Shown piece by piece: positions 23,904 to 32,188 of a DNA stretch of 37,071 nt. The position numbers and the translations under genes were made by a program. The DNA comes from Hydrogenophaga intermedia (lineage in GTDB: Bacteria; Pseudomonadota; Gammaproteobacteria; Burkholderiales; Burkholderiaceae_C). Each line of letters opens with the position of its first letter. Within the stretch, counting starts at the first letter, position 1. The stretch is taken from positions 1 through 37,071 of the forward strand of contig NZ_CCAE010000043.1 in the NCBI RefSeq assembly GCF_000723405.1, read 5' to 3'. The notes beneath the pieces were generated by a model that saw only the letters and a list, made by a program, of their open reading frames with translations, searched no databases and had not been told where the DNA came from.

Positions 23904-24156
23904 ACTGGCCCGCGGCCACAAGCGGCTGCGCGCCCTGATCGAGTTCGCGGTCGGTGAAGGCTGGCACGTCAAGCGCACACCGGGTGGGCACCTCAAGTTC
24001 ACCAAGGCCGGCTGCGCGGCGATCTACACCAGTTCGACCGCGAGCGACCAGCGGGCCGGACTGAACGCCCGTGCGCAGATCCGCCGCGCCGAGCGAGAGG
24101 CCCGCATGGCGCCGGCCGGCGGTCGTGGGGACTGCGAGGGGTGCGGCCATGGCTGA
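23887..24156 (+). CDS. shi: Shi-like small ICE protein (HicA-like fold possible)
   Basis: The product is 89 residues: MANAHELARGHKRLRALIEF, then AVGEGWHVKRTPGGHLKFTKAG, which resembles the short dsRBD-like HicA fold. A basic tail ends in GGRGDCEGCGHG. By position between parA and parB it matches shi, whose ICEclc product inhibits division of transfer-competent cells together with parA. It overlaps parA by 17 bases and parB by 8, so all three are translated from one message. The symbol rests on synteny; the activity was not checked. Confidence 0.7.
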   Translation: MANAHELARGHKRLRALIEFAVGEGWHVKRTPGGHLKFTKAGCAAIYTSSTASDQRAGLNARAQIRRAEREARMAPAGGRGDCEGCGHG

Positions 24157-25828
24157 CCTGACCTCGCAGGACATGGCCGGCAAGCTGCTCGCGGCGGGCT
24201 TCGAGCGCAGCGGCCCAGCGGCTACGGCCTTGAGCGACCCGATCGCGGACACGCCCATGGTCGTGACGCTGGACCAGTTGCGGCCCTACGACCATGACCC
24301 GCGCATGAAGCGCAACCCGGCCTACGAGGAAATCAAGGCATCCATCCGCGAGCGCGGCCTGGACGCGGCGCCGGCCATCACGCGCCGGCCCGGCGAGGAC
24401 CACTACATCATCCGCAACGGCGGCAACACGCGGCTGGCGATCCTGCGCGAACTCTGGTCGGAGACCAAGGAAGAACGCTTCTTCCGCATATCGTGCCTGT
24501 TCCGGCCATGGCCAGAGCGCGGTGAAATCGTCGCGCTGACCGGGCATCTTGCCGAGAACGAACTGCGCGGCGGCCTCACGTTCATCGAGCGCGCGCTCGG
24601 CGTCGAGAAAGCACGCGAGTTCTACGAGCAGGAGAGCGGCGCCGCCCTGAGCCAGTCGGAACTGGCCCGCCGCCTGGCGGCCGATGGCTTTCCCGTCCAG
24701 CGGTCGCACATCACCCGCATGGCCGACGCGGTGCGCTACCTGCTGCCCGCCATTCCCACTGTGCTCTATGGCGGCCTGGGGCGCCACCAGGTCGAGCGAC
24801 TGTCGGTCATGCGCACGGCCTGCAAGCGCACCTGGGAGCACTATGCCAAGGACCGCTCGCTGCCGCTGGACTTCGACAGCTTCTTTCAGGAGGTGCTGGC
24901 GCAGTTCGACACGCAGGGCAACGAGTTCGCGCCGCAGCGCGTGCAGGACGAGCTGATCGGCCAGATGTCCGAGCTGCTGGGCATCGGCTACGACGTGTTG
25001 GCGCTGGACCTGACCGAATCGGAAAGCCGCCACCGGGCGCTGGTCAGCGACCCGACGCCACCTGCGGCGCCGCCGGCGTTGCCTTCGCCCACCGCCGGCA
25101 CGCCGACTCCCCCGGGCGCAGCATCGTCCATCGCCACGCCTGCACCAGCGGCCAGTCCATCACCCGCCGGCCCTCCGGTGTCCGAGCCCACCTTGCGCCA
25201 CGACGACACGTCGGCTGGCGAAGCGACCACGGGAAGCCAGACGGCCGCACCGGGCGATCTGCTTCGTGAGCACATCGTCTCGCCGGCGCCGACGACCGAA
25301 CGGCTGCAGTCGATTCAGCGCATGGTCGCCGACCAGTTGGGCGATGCGCTGCCGCCCGACTTCTCGGCGAGCGTGCTGCAGTCCATCCCGGTGCAAGCCG
25401 GCGGGCTCTATCCGATCTCCGACGTCTGGTACATCGACGCCGGCCTGGACACGCCCGATCGGCTGCGCATCCACATCGCGCAGTTCGCGCGCGAGATCGC
25501 CGGGGAGGCAGGCCTGGACGAGTGCATCGAGGATCGCGCCTATGGCATCGGCTTCGTTTGCTGCGCGCCCGCCCATGCACCATCGCCGATCGGACGGGCG
25601 GTGCTGGCGCTGCTTATCACTCTGACGGGTCAGCCCACTGCTGAAGCGGGCGTGGATGGCGCGCAGCTCGCCGCCGACTTGCCAGCACTGCTACACGGCC
25701 AGGATCAACACCACGGCGACTGCACAAGGCGCTTGAGCGACACCGCGTTGGTCAAGCTCTTCCGTCTGCTGCGCCTGGCCCGGCGTCTGCTGGACCTGGA
25801 AGCCGGCACAACGGCGCCCGGGGCGTGA
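24149..25828 (+). CDS. parB: ParB-family protein of PFGI-1-class ICEs
   Basis: The product is 559 residues. The ParB N-terminal domain (DQLRPYDHDPRMKRNPAYEEIKASIRERGLDAAP...HYIIRNGGNTRLAILREL, about 36-115) has a GGNTR box in place of the usual GERR. The helix-turn-helix follows (ALSQSELARRLAADGFPVQRSHITRMADAVRYLLP, about 167-202). A Pro/Ala-rich linker (about 300-360) leads to a C-terminal domain unique to ICE ParB proteins (I recall TIGR03764). The start at 24149 overlaps shi. No parS site is assigned; the palindromes with a CCCC-W-GGGG core downstream are candidates. Confidence 0.9.
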   Translation: MADLTSQDMAGKLLAAGFERSGPAATALSDPIADTPMVVTLDQLRPYDHDPRMKRNPAYEEIKASIRERGLDAAPAITRRPGEDHYIIRNGGNTRLAILRELWSETKEERFFRISCLFRPWPERGEIVALTGHLAENELRGGLTFIERALGVEKAREFYEQESGAALSQSELARRLAADGFPVQRSHITRMADAVRYLLPAIPTVLYGGLGRHQVERLSVMRTACKRTWEHYAKDRSLPLDFDSFFQEVLAQFDTQGNEFAPQRVQDELIGQMSELLGIGYDVLALDLTESESRHRALVSDPTPPAAPPALPSPTAGTPTPPGAASSIATPAPAASPSPAGPPVSEPTLRHDDTSAGEATTGSQTAAPGDLLREHIVSPAPTTERLQSIQRMVADQLGDALPPDFSASVLQSIPVQAGGLYPISDVWYIDAGLDTPDRLRIHIAQFAREIAGEAGLDECIEDRAYGIGFVCCAPAHAPSPIGRAVLALLITLTGQPTAEAGVDGAQLAADLPALLHGQDQHHGDCTRRLSDTALVKLFRLLRLARRLLDLEAGTTAPGA

Positions 25829-25842
25829 GCGAGGGAGGCCGC

Positions 25843-26403
25843 ATGTCCACATCGCATCCGCTCAACCAGGCCGTGATCGGCCAGGCACTGTATGACCTTC
25901 GCAACGGCCAACTGCGCCGCTGCAAGGCCATGGGCTTCGGCGAGGCCGAGCTGGATGCGCTCAAGCACCCCGCGCTGATCAGCGTGCTGGCCAACGCCAG
26001 CGTCTCGTGGTGCTCCGTCACGGTCAACCGCGAAGTGCTGCAGCGCCTGCTTAACCAGGCACAGGACGTGGAGAAGGAAATCGCCACGGTCGATCGCATG
26101 CTGCGGCTGGGGGCCAGCACGGAGATGGTCAGCCGCTTCTATGGCCTGACCCATCAGGAAGTCGCCCTGCGGCGGGAGATCCTCGGCCTGCCCAAGCGCA
26201 AGGGGCGCCACCCCGTCCTGGACGAGGCCCAGGACACCGAACTGTGGCGGCAATGGAAAGCCGTGACCAGCAGCAGGAACGTCGATCTGGAGGACGAGAC
26301 CTCGATTCTCGATGCGGCCATGGACCTGGCCGAGGGCATGTCACTGCCGCTCTCGGTGGTCTGGGCCGCGATCAGGAACTGGGTCGATCAGGGATTGGGC
26401 TAG
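25843..26403 (+). CDS. DUF2857-family ICE protein
   Basis: The product is 186 residues (MSTSHPLNQAVIGQALYDLRNG...). It is conserved after parB in PFGI-1/ICEclc elements and annotated as DUF2857. A segment like a helix-turn-helix (ASTEMVSRFYGLTHQEVALRREILGL, about 93-118) suggests DNA binding. The role is unknown. A GGGAGG ribosome-binding site precedes ATG 25843; a GTG 18 bases upstream overlaps the parB stop and is less likely. The next gene follows after 3 bases. Confidence 0.85.
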   Translation: MSTSHPLNQAVIGQALYDLRNGQLRRCKAMGFGEAELDALKHPALISVLANASVSWCSVTVNREVLQRLLNQAQDVEKEIATVDRMLRLGASTEMVSRFYGLTHQEVALRREILGLPKRKGRHPVLDEAQDTELWRQWKAVTSSRNVDLEDETSILDAAMDLAEGMSLPLSVVWAAIRNWVDQGLG

Positions 26404-26406
26404 GCC

Positions 26407-27618
26407 ATGGCCGTGGACGACACCGCCCCACGAGCCCCGCGTCAAGGCCCCATCGCACTCGCCGACCTGTTTGACGCTGCGCTGAAGGACCTCGCGCCCA
26501 AGTCCAGCTCTGGCGCTCCCGCGTCCCTGCCTGCTCCAACGCCCACGCCTCCTACGTCCGGCGACGCCTTCCTGTTCAGTGGCAATCGGCACGAGAGCGT
26601 GCCGCGGCGGCTGTTCCTCGACCGCCGCCTGACGCCGCTGGAGCGCAACGCCTGGCAGGTGTTCCGATTGATGCTCAACGACGACGGCGTGACGGCGTTC
26701 CCGACCTATGAGCAGTTGCGGCCGTGGCTGGCGTCGATGCCCTGCGCAGGCCAGGCCTCCCATGAGACCGTGGCGCGGGCGCTGACGCTGCTGCGCCTCA
26801 CCCGATGGCTGAGCCTGGTGCGACGACGGCGCGACCCCAGGAGCGGCCGCATCCTCGGCAACCTCTATGTCCTGCACGACGAACCCCTGACGCCGTTCGA
26901 GGCGATGCAGCTCGACGCCGACTACCTGGCCCTGGTCAGCCAGTCGCTGGGGCATTCGGCCAAGGCCGTCCAGGTGGTGGGACTCAACACCCTCCAGGAG
27001 ATCGCGGACGACCCGATGCTGTCCGGACGCACCTTGCCGTCGCGGCTGCAAGTGCTCGCCGAGCGCCTGGCCGACCAGGGCATCACCGCCTCCGAAAGTT
27101 ATCCACAGGCGGATGCGATCCACGATTCCGAAGAAGGGCCCAGGAGCCTTCTTCGGAATGGCGAACGCCCCTCTTCGGAATCCGAAGCAGGGCCGAAACC
27201 CGCTCCAGACGGCGCTCTTCGGAATCCGAAGCAGGACCGTACAGTACGTAGTAGTCGTATTGATGAAGTACGTACTACCGCGCAGGCGCGTGCGCTGGGC
27301 GACCTGCAATGGCCCAAGCGCTTCGCGGAACTGAAGGCGGAACAGCAGGCCGGAGCCAGGATGGCGTTGCAGCAGGTGGACGCCGCCCTGCGGCAGGCCG
27401 TGCTGGACGAATGGGCCGCACGGTGCGGCAAGCATGGCATCCGCAACCCCGCCGGATATCTGTTCGGCATCATCCAGCGCGCCATGCGCGGCGAGTTCAA
27501 TGCGTGGGCCAAGCAGACCGGCCCGGCACCGCCAACACCATCGGCGGCGCGAGCGCCACCGCCCGAGGTGGCGCGGCAGCACATCGAGCGCCTGCGCGAT
27601 CTGCTGCGCAAATCCTGA
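26407..27618 (+). CDS. STY4528-type ICE/pathogenicity-island replication protein
   Basis: The product is 403 residues. After a Pro/Ala-rich tail (about 1-50), residues 55-210 contain the family core (SVPRRLFLDRRLTPLERNAW; AFPTYEQLRPWL; HETVARALTLLRLTRWLSLVRRRRD), which looks like a replication-initiator winged helix. Residues about 232-295 are low-complexity and encoded by DNA repeats (see origin-like cluster). The C-terminus (LQWPKRFAELKAEQQAG...NPAGYLFGIIQRAMRGEFNAWA) is again conserved. The family is annotated as a pathogenicity-island replication protein; its mechanism is not established. There is no clear ribosome-binding site, so coupling to the preceding gene is likely. Confidence 0.82.
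   Translation: MAVDDTAPRAPRQGPIALADLFDAALKDLAPKSSSGAPASLPAPTPTPPTSGDAFLFSGNRHESVPRRLFLDRRLTPLERNAWQVFRLMLNDDGVTAFPTYEQLRPWLASMPCAGQASHETVARALTLLRLTRWLSLVRRRRDPRSGRILGNLYVLHDEPLTPFEAMQLDADYLALVSQSLGHSAKAVQVVGLNTLQEIADDPMLSGRTLPSRLQVLAERLADQGITASESYPQADAIHDSEEGPRSLLRNGERPSSESEAGPKPAPDGALRNPKQDRTVRSSRIDEVRTTAQARALGDLQWPKRFAELKAEQQAGARMALQQVDAALRQAVLDEWAARCGKHGIRNPAGYLFGIIQRAMRGEFNAWAKQTGPAPPTPSAARAPPPEVARQHIERLRDLLRKS
27099..27279. other. Origin-like repeat cluster inside the STY4528-type gene
   Basis: A perfect DnaA box TTATCCACA is at 27099-27107. A perfect 13-bp inverted repeat follows, ATTCCGAAGAAGG (27125-27137) against 27147-27159. Two identical 21-bp copies (27171-27191 and 27215-27235) are each built around TTCGGA-A-TCCGAA. 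Direct repeats AGTACGTA stand at 27243 and 27267, the latter inside the palindrome AGTACGTACT. The 21-bp copies lie in different reading frames, so they are conserved as DNA, not protein. This layout resembles a replication origin with DnaA and initiator sites. Confidence 0.6.
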
Positions 27619-27672
27619 GCACAGGGCCTGGCAAGGCCATGAAGCAGACCTCCTTGGCGGTCGGCAGAAACG

Positions 27673-27685
27673 GTCCCCAGGGGAC
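27673..27685. repeat. CCCC-W-GGGG palindrome, copy 1
   Basis: GTCCCC-A-GGGGAC is a perfect palindrome inside unit A of the tandem repeat. It is one of five sites with the same core between ICE core genes. Confidence 0.7.
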
Positions 27686-27789
27686 GGCTGTGTGGTGAAA
27701 CCCCGGGCGACGGCGCGACATGCTGCGCAAAACCTGAGTAGAGCGCATGCAAGACCATGAAGCAGACCTCCATGGCGCTCAACGGAACG

Positions 27790-27802
27790 GTCCCCTGGGG
27801 AC
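27790..27802. repeat. CCCC-W-GGGG palindrome, copy 2
   Basis: GTCCCC-T-GGGGAC is perfect, lies in unit B of the tandem repeat, and is 117 bases from copy 1. The central base differs from copy 1 while both arms are kept. Confidence 0.7.
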
Positions 27803-27910
27803 GGCTGCGCGGCGAAGGATCGTGTCGAACGGCAGCGCGACGTGCGGTGCAGCACGCATACCGTCAACAACCGAGGACGGGAACGCCGATGTGAGTGCCC
27901 ATCTGCGGAG

Positions 27911-27927
27911 CGGTCCCCAGGGGACCG
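27911..27927. repeat. CCCC-W-GGGG palindrome, copy 3
   Basis: CGGTCCCC-A-GGGGACCG is perfect over 8-base arms. It lies after the tandem units, in sequence otherwise unlike them apart from its immediate flanks. Confidence 0.7.
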
Positions 27928-28047
27928 TTGCGCGCTGCGCCGCCAGCGCGCACAGAACCGGGGGTCGGCTCATTTCGGTTTGTTGACTGACTGCCTTCCG
28001 CCGCATGCGGATGCTGGCGGCTCCCTGTCCACCAGCGAGCGATCACC

Positions 28048-28842
28048 ATGGCAACCAGCAACGAACCATTGCAACTCAACCTCGGCTCCCTGCGCAGCGC
28101 GATGTCGCTGACGCTGCACACCCACCACGCCTCCCGCATCTGGCATGGCCGCGCCGCCGCCGAGGGGCGACCGGGCATCGTCGGCCTGAACGGCTACATC
28201 GCCGTCATGAACAAGATGAAGCGCGGCTCGGAGCAGGACGACCCGTACAGCGACTGGTGGATGCTGCGCATCGAAGACAAGCTCGACCAGACCAAGACCA
28301 CGCTGCAGACGCTGCGCGAACAGGTGGACCAGGCCCTGGCCGGCGTGCCCGCCGCGTTGACCCTGGGCGAGAACCTCAACGTGCAGCCCGTCAAGCTGCC
28401 GCTGTTCGTCAATGCGCAGTTGGGCTTTGCCGCCGTCTATCTGCTGGCCGACTACGACGACATCGCGCGCAAGCTGATCCTCGCCCACCACACCGCGCTG
28501 ATTGACCGCAGCACTTTGGAGCGCTGGCTCAACGAGGGCGCGCACGCGCTGCGCAGCCTGTTCTCGCTGGCCCAGCAGTACCGCTACTCGGGCTGCACCC
28601 GCGACGATTTCGCGGCGAAGAATGCCGCAGCGCGGGCCGCGCTGGAGAAATTCGGTGAACTGCCGCAGGACGTGCTCGAAGGCACGCGCCGCTCGAAGTT
28701 TGCGCCGCCCATCGTGCGCCGTGGTCTGCAACTGCGCGGTGAGAGTCCTGCCGCAGCCGCTACCAGCGTCGATGGTGATGCGGCCGCTGCTGCTGACCCG
28801 TCCGAAGGCGCAGCCACTGCCGGCGAGGACGAATCCGCATGA
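28048..28842 (+). CDS. PFL_4669-family ICE protein
   Basis: The product is 264 residues (MATSNEPLQLNLGSLRSAMS...). It matches the integrating conjugative element family I know as PFL_4669 (TIGR03761). Features are SRIWHGRAAAEGRPGIVGLNGYIAVMNKMKRGSEQDDPYSDWWMLRIE near the N-terminus and an Ala-rich acidic tail (about 235-264). There is no signal peptide or membrane segment. The molecular role is unknown. The Shine-Dalgarno is weak. Its last codons overlap the next gene by 4 bases (ATGA), so these two are coupled. Confidence 0.88.
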   Translation: MATSNEPLQLNLGSLRSAMSLTLHTHHASRIWHGRAAAEGRPGIVGLNGYIAVMNKMKRGSEQDDPYSDWWMLRIEDKLDQTKTTLQTLREQVDQALAGVPAALTLGENLNVQPVKLPLFVNAQLGFAAVYLLADYDDIARKLILAHHTALIDRSTLERWLNEGAHALRSLFSLAQQYRYSGCTRDDFAAKNAAARAALEKFGELPQDVLEGTRRSKFAPPIVRRGLQLRGESPAAAATSVDGDAAAAADPSEGAATAGEDESA

Positions 28843-29366
28843 GCGATCTGAACCAGCCGACCCGCTACTTCCGGGGCCTGCAACAGGGAACCTTCATGCG
28901 CCTGGAACACGCGGCCTCTCTAAAAGGCCTTTTAAAGCCTTTTAAAGGTAAAGGGGACTTGGAGGCCTGGGCCAGCCAGTGCTTCGCCATGCGCGACGAA
29001 CTGATTGCCTTGTCGCAGCGACAGGTGCTGGCGCAGGCGTGTGGGCATCCCTTCCACCTGCTGCTCGTGGAACTGGCCCAGCAGACCACTGGCGCGGGAA
29101 CGACGTTCCTGCGCTGGCGCAGGCACGACCGCTCGGCCATGGGCGTGGCCCTGTGGCAGGCGCTGATGGCGAGCACCAGCACGCCGGTCAACCTGCTGGC
29201 CGACCTGCACGCGATCGAGCTGCAGCGCATCACGCTGAACATGCAGATCAGCCTGTTGCACACCCTGGGCAGGCAGGCCCAGGAGTGCGCCAGCAAGGCC
29301 GCCGAGGCGGAAGACGCCTACCTGCGCCGGCTCGCGTCCATACCCTCCGCAGTGCGCGATCGGTGA
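28839..29366 (+). CDS. DUF3158-family ICE protein, positional match to InrR
   Basis: The product is 175 residues (MSDLNQPTRYFRGLQQGTFM...), which I place in DUF3158. It sits just before ssb, the place of inrR in ICEclc. InrR raises integrase expression in the transfer-competent subpopulation; equivalence here is by synteny and not certain. Residues 28-38 (LKGLLKPFKGK) are encoded by an odd AT-rich patch (28922-28947) made of AAAAGGCCTTTT and two CCTTTTAAAG copies. The rest is helical with a PFHLLLVELAQQTTGAGTTFLRWRRHDRSAMG core. The start overlaps the preceding gene. Confidence 0.78.
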   Translation: MSDLNQPTRYFRGLQQGTFMRLEHAASLKGLLKPFKGKGDLEAWASQCFAMRDELIALSQRQVLAQACGHPFHLLLVELAQQTTGAGTTFLRWRRHDRSAMGVALWQALMASTSTPVNLLADLHAIELQRITLNMQISLLHTLGRQAQECASKAAEAEDAYLRRLASIPSAVRDR

Positions 29367-29439
29367 TTGCGTCGGGCCCCCCAGCACGCGCCCGACGCCG
29401 ACATGGCACGGGTATTTCAACCACCAAGGAGATTGCACC

Positions 29440-29892
29440 ATGAGCACTCATTTTTCGGGCGAAGGCAACATCGGCTCGTCCCCCGAGTACCGGGAGTTCC
29501 CCAACGGCAACGACGAACCGCGGCGCTTGCTGCGGCTGAACGTGTATTTCGACAACCCCGTTCCCACCAAGGGCGGCGACTATGAGGATCGCGGCGGCTT
29601 CTGGGCGCCGGTGGAAATCTGGCACCGCGAGGCCGCGCACTGGATGGACCTCTACCAGAAGGGCATGCGCGTGCTGGTTGTCGGCCGCATGGAGCGCGAA
29701 CCCTGGACCGACAACGAGGATCAGCCGCGCGAGACCTGGCAGATCAACGCGCGCAGCGTCGGCATCCTGCCGTTCCGCATCGAGTCCGTCGTCCTGAGCC
29801 CAAAATCGCAGGAGACCGCGCAGGACGCGCAGCCCAAGCCCCAGGCCGACCAGCAACCGGCTGCGCCGAAGGACCCCAAGCGCAGGAGGTGA
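29440..29892 (+). CDS. ssb: Single-stranded DNA-binding protein, ICE type
   Basis: The product is 150 residues, shorter than chromosomal SSB (about 178). The OB-fold segment runs about 1-110: LRLNVYFDNPVPTKGGDYED, WAPVEIWHREAAHW, YQKGMRVLVVGRMEREPW. A Gln/Pro/Lys-rich tail ends KDPKRRR. The acidic DDDIPF-type tip used by chromosomal SSB to recruit partners is absent and replaced by a basic end. It would coat single-stranded ICE DNA during transfer or replication. AAGGAG lies 9 bases upstream. ICEclc carries a similar ssb at this place. Confidence 0.88.
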   Translation: MSTHFSGEGNIGSSPEYREFPNGNDEPRRLLRLNVYFDNPVPTKGGDYEDRGGFWAPVEIWHREAAHWMDLYQKGMRVLVVGRMEREPWTDNEDQPRETWQINARSVGILPFRIESVVLSPKSQETAQDAQPKPQADQQPAAPKDPKRRR

Positions 29893-29897
29893 CCCGG

Positions 29898-29932
29898 CAT
29901 GGGGGCGGCCGCAGCACGTCGCCGCCCCCATG
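29898..29932 (+). terminator. Strong hairpin after ssb
   Basis: CATGGGGGCGG pairs perfectly with CCGCCCCCATG over a 13-base loop, starting 5 bases after the ssb stop. It has no T run, so termination would be inefficient or assisted; mRNA 3'-end protection is an alternative. Confidence 0.55.
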
Positions 29933-29939
29933 TCCTCGC

Positions 29940-29962
29940 GAGCTATCCCCTGGGGATAGCTC
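29940..29962. repeat. CCCC-W-GGGG palindrome, copy 4 (23 bp)
   Basis: The arm GAGCTATCCCC (29940-29950), a central T and the exact complement (29952-29962) form a 23-bp perfect palindrome in the ssb-topB gap. Only the CCCC-T-GGGG core is shared with copies 1-3. Confidence 0.8.
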
Positions 29963-30167
29963 CACCGACTTCCACCGGCTTCCACGCGCTCCCGAACATC
30001 GCGGCTCCCGGCCCGCACACCACCGGCCGCACGCCATCCCGCCCAAGCCGTTCCATCGGCGTGAAAGCGGTCGCTGCCGCATGCAGCTTGTTTGCTGCTG
30101 CCCCAACAGGCGCTCGGCATCCTCGATCCCAGCAACTCCATGAACAACGGGAAGCGGATGGACGGAC

Positions 30168-32188
30168 ATGCGGCTGTTTCTGTGCGAGAAGCCCTCCCAG
30201 GGCAAAGACATCGGCCGGATTCTCGGCGCCACGCAGCGCGGTGAAGGCTGCCTCAACGGCTCCGGCGTCACGGTCACCTGGTGCATCGGCCATCTCGTCG
30301 AAGCGGCAGCACCCGAGGTCTATGACGCGGCGCTCAAGCGCTGGTCGCTGGAACAGTTGCCCATCATTCCCCAGCAGTGGCGGGTCGAGGTCAAGCCGAA
30401 GACCGCCACGCAATTCAAGGTCGTCAAAGCGCTTCTGGCGAAGGCGACCCAGCTTGTCATCGCCACCGACGCCGACCGCGAAGGCGAACTGATCGCCCGC
30501 GAGATCATCGACCTATGCGGCTACCGCGGCCCCATCGAACGCCTGTGGCTGTCGGCGCTCAACGATGCGTCCATCCGCACCGCGCTCGGCAAGCTGCGGC
30601 CCTCGGCCGAGACGCTGCCGATGTATTACTCGGCGCTGGCGCGCTCGCGCGCCGACTGGCTCGTGGGCATGAACCTCAGCCGGCTGTTCACCGTGCTCGG
30701 GCGGCAGGCCGGCTACGACGGCGTGCTGTCGGTCGGGCGTGTACAGACCCCGACGCTAAAGCTCGTGGTGGACCGCGACCGCGAGATCGCGGCTTTCAAG
30801 TCGGTGCCGTTTTGGGCCATCGACGTGTCTTTGTCCGCAGGCGGCCAGGCCTTCACCGCGCAGTGGGTTGCCCCCGATGCCAGCACCGACGACGCCGGCC
30901 GCTGCCTGCAGCAGCCCGTCGCACAGCAGGCCGCGCAACAGATCCGCGCCGCGGGCAGTGCCCAGGTGGTGTCGGTCGAGACCGAGCGCGTGCGCGAAGG
31001 CCCGCCGCTGCTGTTCGACCTGGGCACCTTGCAGGAAGTCTGTTCCAAGCAGCTTGGGCTGGACGTGCAGGAAACCTTGGAGATCGCCCAGGCCCTGTAC
31101 GAGACGCACAAGGCCACGACGTACCCGCGCTCGGATTCGGGCCACCTGCCCGAAAGCATGTTCGCCGAGGTGCCCACGGTCCTGGACAGCCTGCTCAAGA
31201 CCGATCCCACGCTGGCCCAGATCATGGGCCAGCTCGACCGCACCCAGCGCTCGCGCGCCTGGAACGACGGCAAGGTGACGGCGCACCACGGCATCATCCC
31301 GACGCTCGAACCTGCGAATCTCTCCGCCATGAGCGAGAAGGAACGGGCGGTGTACCGGCTGATCCGGGCACATTACCTGGCCCAGTTCCTCCCGCACCAC
31401 GAGTTCGACCGCACCGTGGCCGAGCTGTCCTGCGGCCAGCAGAAGCTGGTGGCTACAGGCAAGCAAGTCGTCGCCAAGGGCTGGCGCCTGGTGCTGGCCG
31501 AACCGCAAGCGGACGAGGACGGCGATGGTGCCGCGCGCAGCCAGGTGCTGCCTGCGCTGCGTGACGGGATGGCATGCCAGGTTGCCGGGGCCGACATCAA
31601 GGCCCTCAAGACGATGCCGCCTAAGCCCTATACCCAGGGCGAACTGGTCAAGTCGATGAAGGGTGTTGCGCGTTTCGTGACCGACCCGCGCCTGAAGCAG
31701 AAGCTCAAGGACACGACGGGCATCGGCACCGAGGCGACGCGGGCCAACATCATCAGCGGGCTGATCGCCCGCGGCTACATCGTGAAGAAGGGACGCTCCA
31801 TCCGTGCATCGGATGCGGCGTTCACGCTGATCGACGCCGTGCCCGCGGCGATTGCCGACCCCGGCACCACCGCCGTCTGGGAACAGGCGCTGGACATGAT
31901 CGAGGGCGGACAACTCACCCTGGATGTGTTCATCAGCAAGCAGGCCGCCTGGATTTCGCAGTTGATCGCGCAGTACGGCAGCACGTCCCTGTCCATCAAG
32001 GTTCCCCAAGGACCGGCTTGTCCGCAGTGCGGCGCACCCACGCGCCAGCGCACCGCAAGAGCGGCCCGTTCTGGTCGTGCAGTCGCTACCCCGACTGCAA
32101 AGGCACGCTGCCGGTGGAAACCGGCACGTCCAGGCGTGGTGCCTCGCGTCCACGCCGTACCAGTGGCGGCGGCCGCAAAGGCGTCTGA
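30168..32188 (+). pseudogene. topB: DNA topoisomerase III (TopB), frameshifted near the 3' end
   Basis: This is a type IA topoisomerase. The Toprim domain has Glu7 (FLCEKPSQG) and DADREGE at 101-107. The active-site Tyr319 lies in TTYPRSDSGHLP. The frame is intact to CPQCGAPTRQRT (about residue 629). It then becomes Arg/Ala-rich nonsense and stops at 32207. Skipping to the +1 frame at about 32055 restores KSGPFWSCSRYPDCKGTLP, completes the four-Cys zinc ribbon (CPQC...CSRYPDC) and stops at 32188. One base, probably a G in ACCGGCAAG, has been lost. Catalytic domains are intact, so activity may remain; a sequencing error is also possible. Confidence 0.87.

Larger units (their letters stand above)
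27602..27842 (+). repeat. Tandem ~120-bp direct repeat after the STY4528-type gene
   Basis: Unit A (27602-27720) and unit B (27721 to about 27842) both start TGCTGCGCAAA and share CATGAAGCAGACCTCC, a CCCC-W-GGGG palindrome and a GCGCGACRTG end. Unit A begins within the last codons of the STY4528-type gene. So the gene's 3' end has been duplicated downstream. Confidence 0.75.
27619..28047. other. Non-coding ICE spacer with repeats and CCCC-W-GGGG palindromes
   Basis: This 429-bp gap separates the STY4528-type gene from the PFL_4669 gene. It contains the two ~120-bp units and three palindromes with core GTCCCC-W-GGGGAC (27673-27685, 27790-27802 and 27911-27927). Very short ORFs (19 and 45 codons, both starting MKQTS) occur in units A and B but lack good ribosome-binding sites. 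A promoter for the downstream genes probably lies in the AT-richer stretch near 27960-27990. Confidence 0.6.

Noticed and set aside
27647..27700. Short ORFs starting MKQTS in the tandem repeat units
   Set aside because: The shared start comes from the duplication. Ribosome-binding sites are poor and the C-termini differ in length and sequence.
30377..31564. 395-codon plus-strand frame inside topB
   Set aside because: Out-of-frame shadow; its translation is Arg/Pro/Ala-rich with no motif, while the topB frame has all the topoisomerase motifs.
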